From NCBI GenBank assembly GCA_028280105.1, contig JANQML010000087.1:1-64000 (forward strand): a stretch of 64,000 bases of DNA, given 5' to 3'. The position numbers and the translations under genes were made by a program. How positions within the stretch are numbered: position 1 is the first letter of the stretch; the number at the start of each line of letters is the position of its first letter. Positions 55,913 through 64,000 of this stretch are shown here, one piece after another. This stretch comes from Desulfobacula sp. Lineage in GTDB: Bacteria; Desulfobacterota; Desulfobacteria; Desulfobacterales; Desulfobacteraceae. The notes under the pieces are model-generated. The model had not been told where the DNA came from. It made no database searches and was given only the letters and a program-made list of their open reading frames with translations.

Positions 55913-57061
55913 TTAGAATTTGAACTGGGTTGACTGTCGCCAGCTCATGTAAGCCTGCTGACGGAAGTCATCGATCAGGTGATGGGTAAAATCAAGTTCG
56001 CATACCTCAAAAAATTTCTCCCATCCGATTCTCTCGGCCCAGTCACCCAGGCGTTCGTATTTTTGTGCACCGGACGCATATGCTTCAACCATGCGTTGAA
56101 TGGCATCGGTCATGGCCGGCCATCTGGGCATATCATTGGGCAAAAATCCGACAACGACTTTAGAGAATTTAGGATCGGAAATCCGGTTGGAGACTTTACC
56201 GCCTGCCATCAGAACAATACCATCCCCTTCCGTATCAGCAAGTGGCAAGGACGGGCACATGGTATAGCAGTTACCGCAGTACATGCATCTTTCATTCTTA
56301 ATTGCCACGGATTTTACTTCCGTACCGCTGGGCAGGGTCACCTTGGCAGGTTTGATGGCAGCCGTCGGGCAGGAGGCAACCGCCAGAGGAATCTCACAAA
56401 CCTTGTCAAGGTATTCATGGTCCAACATCGGCGGTTTTCTATGATATCCGAGGATCGCGATATCAGAACAGTGAACCGCACCGCACATATTCAGACAGCA
56501 GGCCATGGAGACCCTGAGCTGTGCCGGAAGTCTCATATCCTGGAAATCATCAAACAATACGTCCATGGCCGCTTTTACCGTACCGGATGCATCGGATGCC
56601 GGTGTATGGCAATGGACCCAGCCCTGGGTATGAACGATGTTGGTAATCCCGGCACCGGTTCCGCCGACGGGAAATTTATAGGAACCGCCGTCAAATTTTC
56701 TGGAGGCCAGATCGTTTTTCAACGGTTCTACCTTATCTTTTGAATCCACCATAAACTCGATATTGTTTCTGGTGGTAAAACGGACATATCCGTCACAATG
56801 TTTGTCTGCAATGTCGCAAATCTCATTGATCATACTGGTGGACATCAGACGGGCGCCACCGGCTCTTACCGTATATACCTCGTCTCCTGATTCGGCAACG
56901 TGCACAAGAACGCCGGGCTCGAGGATTTCATGATGAGACCACTTCCCCTTGTTCTTTTTGATCACAGGAGGATAAAATTCGTTATGGTCTTTTGGGCCGA
57001 TGTCGGTAATTCTGTTTTCCATCGGTTTGTCTGGATTATAACCAGTAGAAATAAATGCCAT
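55913..57061 (-). CDS. dsrB: Dissimilatory sulfite reductase beta subunit
   Basis: This 382-residue cytoplasmic subunit carries the catalytic sirohaem-[4Fe-4S] centre. Its cysteines are at 151, 188, 189 and 193 ([10 protein letters not shown] and CCLNMCG), the numbering of known DsrB proteins. A ferredoxin domain binds another cluster ([12 protein letters not shown] near 260). With DsrA it reduces sulfite to a DsrC-bound trisulfide. It lies 14 bp after dsrA. Confidence 0.97.
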   Translation of the reverse strand: MAFISTGYNPDKPMENRITDIGPKDHNEFYPPVIKKNKGKWSHHEILEPGVLVHVAESGDEVYTVRAGGARLMSTSMINEICDIADKHCDGYVRFTTRNNIEFMVDSKDKVEPLKNDLASRKFDGGSYKFPVGGTGAGITNIVHTQGWVHCHTPASDASGTVKAAMDVLFDDFQDMRLPAQLRVSMACCLNMCGAVHCSDIAILGYHRKPPMLDHEYLDKVCEIPLAVASCPTAAIKPAKVTLPSGTEVKSVAIKNERCMYCGNCYTMCPSLPLADTEGDGIVLMAGGKVSNRISDPKFSKVVVGFLPNDMPRWPAMTDAIQRMVEAYASGAQKYERLGDWAERIGWEKFFEVCELDFTHHLIDDFRQQAYMSWRQSTQFKF

Positions 57062-57075
57062 TATATTCTCCCCTT

Positions 57076-58404
57076 TTATCTTCTATGGTGTTTTCTGTAT
57101 TCTTCAACATCACGTTCCCAGCCGCCTTCAACCTCATCTTCTTTCCAGAAGATGTACGGGTTGGTTCTCGGGTAGGCAACATGCTGAGGCATCGGGTCGA
57201 TACCGGTTACTTCAAGAAGCTTCTGGAATCCCTGACGCATGATCAACTCACCAAGACGTTCGCGGTTCTTGCCTTCTTCCATCCACCAATCCCAAACGTT
57301 TTCAATGACCTCTGTAATTGCTTCATAATCATTGTCCGGATTCACTTCAACAAACGGAACAAGCAAAGATCCCATCTGGGCGCCGTCAAGAATCGGTGCC
57401 TTTGCACCCACGAGGATGGACAAACCGGTGTCTTTACCGATCTTAAGGGCTCTCGGCATAACATTGATACAATGCATGCAGCGCGTACAATTGGCATTAT
57501 CAATGAATAATTTTTTATCTTTGAACATCATACATTTTGTCGGGCAAAGAGAGAGCACCTCTTTTTCGATATCAAACGGCCCCCAGTCTCTGCTGCCTTT
57601 GTATGCACCGGCGTTTGCAGGGTATGCCGGATCATATTCAACATACTTGTTAACAGCATCCTGGTCTATGCGGATGTCATCTTTCCAGGTACCGATAAAA
57701 GACATATCAGAGCGGGCAATGGAAGCCACACAGCCGTTGGGGCAGCCATCCAGTTTGAACTTAAATTTATATGGGAAGGCCGGGCGGTGCAGTTCATCCT
57801 GGTACTCGTTGGTCAGAAAGTAAACCAGGGCACTGGTGTCATAGCACGCATACTCACATCTGGATTCTCCCAGACAGTCGGCAGGAGTTCTCAGGTTGGA
57901 ACCGGACCCGCCCAGATCCTGTCCCAGATCATGGGTCAGTGTCCAGAAAATTTCTTCCAACTGGGGGGTTGTGGTTCCGAGAAGAATGATATCACCGGTT
58001 GCGCCGTGCATATTGGTGATACCCGACCCTCTGAGATCCCAGAGTTCCGTCAGTTTTCTCAGGTAATCCGCTTTATAGTATTTGCCTGCAGGCTGGTTGA
58101 CGCGCATTGTATGAAATGCTTCAACACCGGGGAAGTTTTCAGGCTGATCACAATATCTGCCGATAACACCACCGCCGTAACCGAAAACACCTACGATGCC
58201 GCCATGTTTCCAGTGAGTTCTACCATGTTTGTAAGAAAGTTCCAGAATGCCGAGAAGATCATCCACAACATCCACCGGAATCTGGAATTCAATACCTTCT
58301 TCATTCTTTGCTCTTTTTTCCGCCTGATATTTCAGGTCAGAGACAAAGCTTGGCCATGGGCCGGATTCCAGCTGGTCCAGTAAAGGAGTTTCATGCTTAG
58401 CCAT
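57076..58404 (-). CDS. dsrA: Dissimilatory sulfite reductase alpha subunit
   Basis: This 442-residue subunit forms the alpha2beta2 enzyme with DsrB. The sirohaem-cluster cysteines are at 177, 183, 221 and 225 (CLGESRC and CPNGC). The inserted ferredoxin domain has CPTKC and CTRCMHC. The C-terminus has [22 protein letters not shown], typical of sulfate reducers. The ATG follows GGAGG at 7 bp. It heads dsrABDN and has its own promoter (58554-58582) with a palindrome upstream. Confidence 0.97.
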   Translation of the reverse strand: MAKHETPLLDQLESGPWPSFVSDLKYQAEKRAKNEEGIEFQIPVDVVDDLLGILELSYKHGRTHWKHGGIVGVFGYGGGVIGRYCDQPENFPGVEAFHTMRVNQPAGKYYKADYLRKLTELWDLRGSGITNMHGATGDIILLGTTTPQLEEIFWTLTHDLGQDLGGSGSNLRTPADCLGESRCEYACYDTSALVYFLTNEYQDELHRPAFPYKFKFKLDGCPNGCVASIARSDMSFIGTWKDDIRIDQDAVNKYVEYDPAYPANAGAYKGSRDWGPFDIEKEVLSLCPTKCMMFKDKKLFIDNANCTRCMHCINVMPRALKIGKDTGLSILVGAKAPILDGAQMGSLLVPFVEVNPDNDYEAITEVIENVWDWWMEEGKNRERLGELIMRQGFQKLLEVTGIDPMPQHVAYPRTNPYIFWKEDEVEGGWERDVEEYRKHHRR

Positions 58405-58553
58405 TTACTTACCTCCGTTAAAGTTAATTTACATTACAGTAATGAAAGTTATCTAAACTTTTCATTCAATAGTCTAAATCGTCGTTATTGCTTAAACATA
58501 TATAAAATATTCTTTATTGTGCTAAGGAACACTTTATCCAAAATAACATTGCA

Positions 58554-58582
58554 GATATAGAATTTCTGTTTGGGCATGTCAA
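58554..58582 (-). promoter_or_regulatory. dsrA promoter
   Basis: On the minus strand a perfect TTGACA (58582-58577) is followed after 17 bp by TATATC (58559-58554). The start is predicted near 58547, leaving a 5' leader of about 143 nt that includes the palindrome CATTACAGTAATG (58431-58443 region). Confidence 0.65.
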
Positions 58583-58600
58583 TAAAAAACGATTTTTTTT

Positions 58601-58620
58601 AACGACTGTTAACAATCGTT
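58601..58620. promoter_or_regulatory. 20-bp palindrome upstream of dsrA, candidate operator
   Basis: AACGACTGTTAACAATCGTT is symmetrical at 18 of 20 positions around GTTAAC. Its centre is about 64 bp upstream of the predicted dsrA start. That is close to where class I CRP/FNR-type activators bind. It does not fit the FNR or CRP consensus well, so the regulator is unknown. Confidence 0.6.
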
Positions 58621-58675
58621 CTCATACCCTCAACAGGCAGCATTTTCGTCCTTCCGAGACCTTTCCCTTCAAATG

Positions 58676-58761
58676 CGGAACCGGATTAACCCCATCTTTT
58701 CAGAAAGGGGGAAGGTTCCGGCTTAAAGGCACCAAGGTAGCCGTTTACTGAAAAAAGTGCC
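58676..58761. other. Structured intergenic element, unassigned
   Basis: CGGAACC (58676-58682) pairs with GGTTCCG (58714-58720), enclosing CCCC/GGGG. GGCAC (58728-58732) pairs with GTGCC (58757-58761). It begins just after the TPR gene's stop on the minus strand and may be part of that gene's 3' end or terminator, though no clean T-run follows. Confidence 0.35.
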
Positions 58762-58762
58762 A

Positions 58763-59440
58763 TTATTTATTTCGGTGAGGAGACAGCTCATCTTTTAATC
58801 CCTCAGCAATTTCATAACCAAGGGCTTCTGCCTTGTCACAAAATTCAATGGCCTTTTCAAAATCACCTTTTTCAAGATAGGCCACTGCCAGGTTATTATA
58901 TGCAATCGGGAATTCGGGCTGGATCTTAATGGCCTCCAGGTTGGCCTGAATCCCCTCCTCAACCAGCCCTTTCATAAAATAAGCGGTTCCAAGCGTGGTG
59001 TATGCCTGGACAAAGTGTTTATTGTGAATAATACCTTTTTTAAGATGTTTAATGGCCTTATCGACTTTCTCTTCATCTTCTTTTCTGTCTTTGCCGTCAA
59101 CCAGCTGCAGCAGTACATAGGCCATGTTGGCATACCCTTCTGCAAAGCCGGACCGGGCCTTGACCGCTCTTTGGTTAAACCGGTAGCAGCCCTCAAGATC
59201 GTTTCTTTGAAGGCAAAGCCCCCCCAGCAAAACATACGCTTCAGCCAGGGTAGGGCTATGGTCAATGGCTTCATGAAGCTCTCTTTCCGCCTCAGAGTAC
59301 TCCTTTTTCCCCATCAAAGCCACTGCCAGGTTATAATGAGTTGTGCCGCACTCGTCATTGTGCGCCAATGCTTGTCTGAGCTGGGCGATATGTTCATCCA
59401 CATCCTTGGGTAAATTTCTGCCCGGTTTAGCGTCTGTCAT
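58763..59440 (-). CDS. Tetratricopeptide repeat protein
   Basis: This 225-residue protein is made almost entirely of TPR helices (about five repeats, residues 20-215) and has no signal peptide, so it is probably cytoplasmic. A repeat such as AIDHSPTLAEAYVLLGGLCLQRNDLEG shows the consensus. It stands alone upstream of the dsr promoter in the same direction. A scaffold role is likely but the partner is unknown. Confidence 0.8.
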   Translation of the reverse strand: MTDAKPGRNLPKDVDEHIAQLRQALAHNDECGTTHYNLAVALMGKKEYSEAERELHEAIDHSPTLAEAYVLLGGLCLQRNDLEGCYRFNQRAVKARSGFAEGYANMAYVLLQLVDGKDRKEDEEKVDKAIKHLKKGIIHNKHFVQAYTTLGTAYFMKGLVEEGIQANLEAIKIQPEFPIAYNNLAVAYLEKGDFEKAIEFCDKAEALGYEIAEGLKDELSPHRNK

Positions 59441-59668
59441 TTTGTTCTTCCTTCATTAAACGGATAACTATCATAAATACAAATGGATCAATACATCCTG
59501 TAATACTATTGAAGCCCAATATAATATTTGGTAACACCCCCCGGTGTCAAGGCCCGGCCGAACAAACCTGATTTTTACTTTAGGGTTGAACCTGCGCCAG
59601 ACTTGTGATAGCAAGTGATTTTAGGCACATCCACGAAAGCATAATTTATTAAAAAGGCAGGAGACACT

Positions 59669-60703
59669 ATGGAACCAGGATGCTATACGGCATTGATCAC
59701 TCCGTTTGAAAATGAGGGCAGAGTCGATCAGGCAGGACTTGAGAAACTGATCAGTTTCCAGATTGACAACGGTATCACCGGCATATTGGCAACCGGAACG
59801 ACCGGAGAAAGCCCGACGTTAAAATGGAAAGAACATGAACAGGTTATCAAACAGGTTGCCGATAGTGCCAAGGGTAAATGTTTCAGAATCGCCGGAACCG
59901 GCAGCAACAACACCGAAGAAGCGTTGAACGGTTTGGGACATGCCGCTGACGACGGCGTGGATGCTGTGCTCATGGTGGATCCGTATTATAACGGCCCCAG
60001 CTCTCTTGAAATCAGAAAAGAGTATTATGAAACCGCCGCTCAAAAATTCCCTAACCTGGAGATTGTTCCATATATTATTCCGGGCCGGACCGGTGCCCAG
60101 ATGTTCCCCCAGGATCTGGCCGTACTTGCAAAAAACTTCAGCAATATCAACTGCGTTAAGGAGGCCACCGGAAACATGGAGAACATCCGTCTGACCCGTA
60201 AGTTCTGTCCGGACGGATTTCAGATTTTTTCAGGGGACGATGCATTGATATACGAGATGATGACCGCACCGGATATCCGGGCATGCGGATCCATTTCCGT
60301 CATGTCCAATATTGCCCCCAAAGCCATGACCCAAATGATAGACCGGCTCAACCGGGGGGATGTTCAGGGCGGGCAAAAAATCCAAAAGGCATTGGCACCG
60401 TTGTTCGATCTTGTTGTGGTCACCACAACAGAACCCTCTGAATTCGGAGAGGTACCCTGCAGGGCAAGAAACCCCCTGCCGCTCAAAACCATGATGCAGC
60501 TTCTCGGCATGCCGTCAGGCCCCTGCCGGAAACCGCTGGGAAAAATGACTCCCCGCGGATTTAAAATCGTTCTGGACACCTTAAAAAAGGTACAGGCAGA
60601 AACCCCGGATATTCTTGAACCCGTGGCCGAATTCTTTAATGTGGATGTTGATCAGCGTCTGAACAACAGCGATCTCCACAGCAAACTTCAATACAACGAT
60701 TAA
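59669..60703 (+). CDS. dapA: Dihydrodipicolinate synthase family protein (DapA-like)
   Basis: This 344-residue class I aldolase has the DapA residues at their E. coli positions: Thr44-Thr45 and Tyr107. It also has Tyr135, Arg140 and the Schiff-base Lys164 in VKEATGN. It would condense pyruvate with aspartate semialdehyde in lysine and peptidoglycan synthesis. It is about 50 residues longer than E. coli DapA, with a loop near TTTEPSEFGEVP and a C-terminal extension after DTLKKVQ. aggaga precedes the start. An ACACC/GGTGT palindrome lies at 59534-59547. Confidence 0.85.
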   Translation: MEPGCYTALITPFENEGRVDQAGLEKLISFQIDNGITGILATGTTGESPTLKWKEHEQVIKQVADSAKGKCFRIAGTGSNNTEEALNGLGHAADDGVDAVLMVDPYYNGPSSLEIRKEYYETAAQKFPNLEIVPYIIPGRTGAQMFPQDLAVLAKNFSNINCVKEATGNMENIRLTRKFCPDGFQIFSGDDALIYEMMTAPDIRACGSISVMSNIAPKAMTQMIDRLNRGDVQGGQKIQKALAPLFDLVVVTTTEPSEFGEVPCRARNPLPLKTMMQLLGMPSGPCRKPLGKMTPRGFKIVLDTLKKVQAETPDILEPVAEFFNVDVDQRLNNSDLHSKLQYND

Positions 60704-60736
60704 ACAAAAGTGAAACCGTCCATTTTTGAACACAAA

Positions 60737-60770
60737 GCCCCGTCTTCACCCTGTTGGGTGAAGACGGGGC
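60737..60770. terminator. Long perfect hairpin between dapA and the YkgJ-type gene
   Basis: GCCCCGTCTTCACCC pairs with GGGTGAAGACGGGGC over 15 bp around a 4-nt loop. On the minus strand TTTGTGTT follows, so it best terminates the YkgJ-type gene and probably also blocks dapA readthrough. Confidence 0.8.
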
Positions 60771-60800
60771 ATCCGAATCAAAACACCCGGGTCAGATTAT

Positions 60801-61598
60801 CTAATTCTCTTTGGTCTCTTTTATTTTAAATGCCTCGTCATGGGTTTGAAAAAACGTGTTTTTCAGCCATTCAAACCCAAACTGAAGCAACTTAACATCA
60901 TCTTTTTTAATCTCTTCAATCTGTTTAGCCGGCAGGTCATATCTTTGAAGAAAGCTGCTTTTAAATACAAACTCCCTGAATTTATCAATATTATAACAGA
61001 CAAGAAAAAACATTTGCTTACTCTCTTCAGACAGCTTCATGGAAGGCGGCAATGATTTTTTACGGACGATCAAATCCATCCACCCGTCGTTGACCGTATC
61101 CCGCAGATCAACCCCCTGATCCTGACGCCATTCGGCAACCGTCCACTCTTTTTCCTCCTCAAACCCGAAGCAGTGGGCTTCTTTAACCGTGAAAAAAAAT
61201 TCGTCCTTTTCTCCCTGTTCCCCGGAATAACTGAGAGACCCCACACCTAAGGGATAGTACCGACAGGTGGTGGGCCGGTCTTCATAAACGGCACACCCGT
61301 CCTTGTCATCTACAAACGGGCATGATTTCCTGTCATCATCCAATAATTTCAACGTGACCACCGGCAGATCCGCACTCTCCAGAATCCGGGGTGTGGTAAA
61401 AACAGCGAGAAATTCTTCCGAGCTTAAATCAAGCTTGGCACGCATGGTTAAAATATCATAAGGGGTGAGCATAATATCGATGCCGCGACAGCAGTCTGTG
61501 AAACATTTGACGTCTTTATGACACTTGAATTTAAATTTACTTTTCAACCCCATTTGCTCCGGGGGGATCCCTGAGGTCTTTTCGGGCGTATCAGTCAT
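60801..61598 (-). CDS. YkgJ-family cysteine cluster protein
   Basis: This 265-residue protein has an N-terminal CHKDVKCFTDCC cluster, then CPFVDDKDGCAVYEDRPTTCRYYPLG, the cysteine pattern of the YkgJ / UPF0153 group, which probably binds zinc or an iron-sulfur cluster. The C-terminal third is helical and not recognised. It is longer than minimal family members. The function is unknown. It is monocistronic, upstream of a strong terminator. Confidence 0.82.
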   Translation of the reverse strand: MTDTPEKTSGIPPEQMGLKSKFKFKCHKDVKCFTDCCRGIDIMLTPYDILTMRAKLDLSSEEFLAVFTTPRILESADLPVVTLKLLDDDRKSCPFVDDKDGCAVYEDRPTTCRYYPLGVGSLSYSGEQGEKDEFFFTVKEAHCFGFEEEKEWTVAEWRQDQGVDLRDTVNDGWMDLIVRKKSLPPSMKLSEESKQMFFLVCYNIDKFREFVFKSSFLQRYDLPAKQIEEIKKDDVKLLQFGFEWLKNTFFQTHDEAFKIKETKEN

Positions 61599-61734
61599 TC
61601 ATCTGTCCTTTATTCTTGTTAAGGTCTTCCAAAATTGTAATCTATACAAAAAAAAGAGAATAATGTCAAAATGTGACATGTTCCCCAAATCCACCATCAA
61701 ATGTTTGTTTAGCTGCCTACCTGGCATGGGTTGC

Positions 61735-61859
61735 GTCCTTTCCCCGACCACCCCGGCAAGGTGCCGGGTGCAAGGCGACAAAGAGTGACGACTGAGGGCG
61801 TATCAGCCATACGCCGCAGGGAGGAAACACCGCAGGCGGGACCGTATGGTGGATCAAGG
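61735..61859 (+). repeat. Dispersed intergenic repeat, copy 3
   Basis: This copy is 125 bp, in the same orientation as copies 1 and 2. It has a perfect ggcgtat/atacgcc stem and a CCGGCA/TGCCGG left hairpin like copy 2. It lies between the 5' end of the YkgJ-type gene and the 3' end of the phosphotransferase gene. The reading frame across it is not a gene. Confidence 0.85.
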
Positions 61860-61901
61860 TGCCCCAATCCGCACAGGAAAAGGGACAACCGACCCGAATG
61901 A

Positions 61902-63191
61902 TCATTCAGAACTGAGCCATTTTCGACCGACTATCATATATATAATGACCGACCCTAAAATCATATAACCGAACATCTGTGCGTTTTTGGTCTTTAAAAT
62001 TAATGAGAGCATCACAATAATAGCTGCGCTGGAGGAAAAGAAGACCGGCTTTGGAATCTGTTTGAGTATCACCCGCCCGAAGTGGGCAAACCGAATCTGA
62101 CTGACCATCAGTCCGGTGGAAATGCCTGCTGCACACCACAATACCCCGGGAGAGAAAACCAGGGCCGCCCCCAGAACAACCAGGGCACCTGCCGGACTGG
62201 GAAGCCCGTTAAAAATACCATCCGGCAAGTCGGTTCTCTTTTTATCCACAACAACAAACCGGACCAGACGGAATGCCACACCGGCAATAAATATACCGCC
62301 GATCAGCCATGATACGGGATCTCCGCCTTTTTGAACCACCACATACGCCGGTGCCAAACCGAAACTGACAAAATCGGCAATATCATCCATATAGGGCCCG
62401 TATTTGGTACCGCCGTGTTTCATGGCCATTCTGCCGTCAAACAGATCAAATAACTGCCCCACGATAATGATACAGATGGCCCATGCAAACTGGTTGTTCT
62501 GCGTCAGGATAAGGGCGGTTACCCCGCAGCAGAAATTAAGTGCGGAAAGAATATCCGCATAGAGTCGGTTGGGTATAAATTTAAACACAATGGAAGCACC
62601 GGCAAGAATGATACATCCCCATAAAATTCCGTCTGCAAAATCGATCATATCCGGATTGGCATCCATCAGTGCGCACAGAATAACTAGGGCAAAACAGATA
62701 ATGGCCTTAATTTTGCCAAAATTATTGGCGGCCCCGGACACCTTTAACCAGCCCAATACTTTTCTGGCAAAAAACTGGCCCAGCAGTTCAATCACCACCA
62801 GAATCCAGACCAGTTTAACAGATATGATTCCGGCATAGGCAAATCCGATCATTGGCGGCAGATACGTCAGTTTATCACAGAGCGGGTCAAGCCATTCTCC
62901 CCAGGCCGATCCCAGATCACACCCCCTTGCAACGACACCGTCGGCCCCATCCAGAATGGCGGCAAAGGTGAAGATCAGTATGGCTGCGGACTCAAACGCC
63001 ATAAAAAAATAAAGGACCATGCCCACCATTGCCATGCCGGTCCGCCAGTAACAGATGGCATTGGGATGGAGCAACCATAAATTTGCCATGATCACATTTT
63101 TCATGGACGGCTGCCGAACGGCCTTTGAAAACCAGACATAAAAAGCCGTACTCACAGCCGCGGAAAAAACTATTACCCAGAATCGTTCCAT
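61902..63191 (-). CDS. Tandem CDP-alcohol phosphotransferase
   Basis: This 429-residue membrane protein holds two CDP-alcohol phosphotransferase domains. The first (about residues 40-190) has a perfect D-xx-DG-xx-AR-x8-G-xxx-D-xxx-D motif at residues 81-106. The second (about 210-370) has a variant at 249-273, FDLFDGRMAM to DDIAD, with Met in place of Arg, and resembles phosphatidylserine synthase. Such enzymes join CDP-diacylglycerol to glycerol phosphate, serine or inositol phosphate. Which head groups are used is not clear. Confidence 0.83.
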   Translation of the reverse strand: MERFWVIVFSAAVSTAFYVWFSKAVRQPSMKNVIMANLWLLHPNAICYWRTGMAMVGMVLYFFMAFESAAILIFTFAAILDGADGVVARGCDLGSAWGEWLDPLCDKLTYLPPMIGFAYAGIISVKLVWILVVIELLGQFFARKVLGWLKVSGAANNFGKIKAIICFALVILCALMDANPDMIDFADGILWGCIILAGASIVFKFIPNRLYADILSALNFCCGVTALILTQNNQFAWAICIIIVGQLFDLFDGRMAMKHGGTKYGPYMDDIADFVSFGLAPAYVVVQKGGDPVSWLIGGIFIAGVAFRLVRFVVVDKKRTDLPDGIFNGLPSPAGALVVLGAALVFSPGVLWCAAGISTGLMVSQIRFAHFGRVILKQIPKPVFFSSSAAIIVMLSLILKTKNAQMFGYMILGSVIIYMIVGRKWLSSE

Positions 63192-63346
63192 TTTAACATC
63201 TCAGTACAAAAATACGGTTATCTAAATTTCATTATGCATTGGATTTGTCTTTATCATTTTAACGGCCTTACGTCCATCGCATTTCAAGCCGGGCGATCAA
63301 ACAGGTAATTCAACGATTTAAAAAGTGTTAGAGGATAAGAATCTAT

Positions 63347-63376
63347 TTGACATCAGGGGGTTTTTCAAAATACATA
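63347..63376 (+). promoter_or_regulatory. Possible galU promoter
   Basis: A perfect TTGACA (63347-63352) is followed after 18 bp by TACATA (63371-63376), which is a weak -10. The start would be about 106 nt before galU. Confidence 0.4.
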
Positions 63377-63488
63377 ATTGTCAGATTAAAAAGTAAACAC
63401 GATATTCATAAACAGATTTTTATCGCTTGCCGGCTGTTTTTTATTCGAACTTCACAGCCGCAGCACGCAATGTAGTTAAGGAGCGCTC

Positions 63489-64000
63489 ATGAAAGTCAAA
63501 AAGGCGGTTTTTCCTGTTGCAGGGCTCGGCACCCGATTCATTCCAGCGACCAAAGCCATGGCCAAAGAGATGTTGCCCGTAGTTGACAAACCCATTATCC
63601 AGTATGCGGTGGAAGAAGCATTTCAAGCGGGAATCGAACAGATCATATTCGTAACCGGCCGGGGGAAGAAGGCTTTGGAAGATCACTTTGACCGATCGTT
63701 TGAAATCGAACATGCCTTGGAGCATAAAGGGAAATCGGATCTGCTCAAACAGATCCAGGAGCTGGTCCCAAAAACCGGCACCATCGTATATACCAGGCAG
63801 AACCAGCCCCTGGGACTGGGCCATGCCATCTGGTGCGCCAGAGACATTGTCGGTGACGAACCCTTTGCCGTTCTTCTGGCCGATGACCTGATTCAGACCG
63901 ACAAACCCGTTCTTTCCGAAATGGTAAAAAAATTTGATCGCCTCAGGGCCTCCATGGCCGCAGTCATGGAAGTGGAAAAGGAACAAACCGATAAATACGG
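63489..64000 (+). CDS. galU: UTP--glucose-1-phosphate uridylyltransferase, 5' part
   Basis: The frame is open to the window's end (170 codons seen). It begins MKVKKAVFPVAGLGTRF, with the nucleotide-binding GLGTRFIPATKAMAKEMLP motif of GalU, and continues with VVDKPIIQYAVEEA and LGLGHAIWCA. It makes UDP-glucose for envelope polysaccharides. aaggag precedes the ATG. A long minus-strand frame over the same bases is a shadow. The C-terminal part lies outside the window. Confidence 0.93.
   Translation, partial: MKVKKAVFPVAGLGTRFIPATKAMAKEMLPVVDKPIIQYAVEEAFQAGIEQIIFVTGRGKKALEDHFDRSFEIEHALEHKGKSDLLKQIQELVPKTGTIVYTRQNQPLGLGHAIWCARDIVGDEPFAVLLADDLIQTDKPVLSEMVKKFDRLRASMAAVMEVEKEQTDKY

Noticed and set aside
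55979-56743. 254-codon plus-strand frame
   Set aside because: It is wholly antisense to dsrB, whose identity and cysteine spacing are certain.
58601-58620. Reading the 20-bp palindrome as a transcription terminator
   Set aside because: The T-run lies on the wrong side of the stem for either transcript direction, and the site is just upstream of a good promoter.
58660-58761. Possible c-di-GMP riboswitch (GEMM) because of an AAGGTAGCCG-type 3' segment on the plus strand
   Set aside because: The 5' half lacks the GCAAA motifs and GAAA receptor stem of GEMM, and no plus-strand gene follows. The resemblance is partial and probably accidental.
63441-63986. 181-codon minus-strand frame at the window's right end
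   Set aside because: It is the shadow of the incomplete galU gene on the plus strand, which has clear GalU motifs and a ribosome site.
1-64000. tRNA, rRNA, CRISPR arrays, integrases and intact insertion sequences
   Set aside because: I looked for tRNA T-loops, regularly spaced repeats and transposase motifs in the intergenic regions and saw none. A covariance-model scan would be needed to exclude small RNA genes fully.

Overview
The window comes from the chromosome of a Gram-negative, anaerobic, sulfate-reducing bacterium, most probably a member of the Desulfobacterota close to the Desulfobacteraceae (genus not determinable by eye). The main evidence is a complete dissimilatory sulfite reductase operon (dsrA-dsrB-dsrD plus a dsrN-like siroheme amidase) beside a tetrahaem class III-type cytochrome c. 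lpxC, a PilQ secretin, a Tat system and lipoprotein signals show an outer membrane. I found no rRNA, tRNA, CRISPR array or intact insertion sequence. Most of the window is core chromosome.

Layout. 1-700: the first copy of a dispersed repeat, then a CBS-pair gene. 811-6352 (minus): a dppABCDF-type peptide ABC transporter with a terminator-like hairpin between the binding-protein gene and the permease genes. 6573-8117 (minus): a YifB/ComM AAA ATPase. 8359-15446 (plus): lpxC, a DUF4390-type secreted protein, an NtrY/NtrX-like two-component pair, rsmD, coaD and a LysR regulator. 15487-20454: an enoyl-CoA hydratase/isomerase, then hydantoinase/oxoprolinase, histone-deacetylase-family and epmA genes. 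20563-23356 (minus): a DUF368 membrane protein, pcm and 5-formyl-THF cyclo-ligase. 23536-28584 (plus): serS, a threonine synthase, a LysM protein and a TPR lipoprotein. 28612-33946 (minus): pilMNOPQ. 34137-36935 (plus): a PilS/PilR-like kinase and sigma-54 activator, followed by a 600-bp non-coding stretch with a sigma-54 promoter, two matched palindromes and a terminator. 37544-49503 (minus): TPR and SH3 proteins, an HDOD-GAF-GGDEF-PilZ protein, then a nine-gene cluster running from yggT and divIVA through two pilT-type ATPases to a class A penicillin-binding protein and a SPOR protein. 50035-53932 (plus): a DEAD-box helicase, the second repeat copy, tatB, tatC and the cytochrome. 54112-58404 (minus): dsrN, dsrD, dsrB, dsrA. 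58763-64000: a TPR protein, a dapA-like gene, a YkgJ-type protein, the third repeat copy, a tandem CDP-alcohol phosphotransferase and the 5' part of galU.

How the genes work together. The type IV pilus genes (pilMNOPQ, a candidate pilotin, PilT- and PilU-like motors, PilS/PilR-like regulators) lie in adjacent blocks and are interleaved with wall synthesis and division-type proteins (PBP1A, SPOR, DivIVA, LysM). This suggests pilus assembly is tied to peptidoglycan remodelling. The dsr operon couples the sulfite reductase subunits with an enzyme that probably amidates their sirohaem.

The most interesting non-coding signals are (i) a candidate sigma-54-dependent small RNA of about 100 nt just downstream of the PilR-like activator, (ii) a 20-bp palindrome about 64 bp upstream of the predicted dsrA transcription start, placed like a class I activator site, and (iii) a three-copy intergenic repeat of 125-146 bp. 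All are read by eye. Promoter and operator calls are pattern matches, not measurements.
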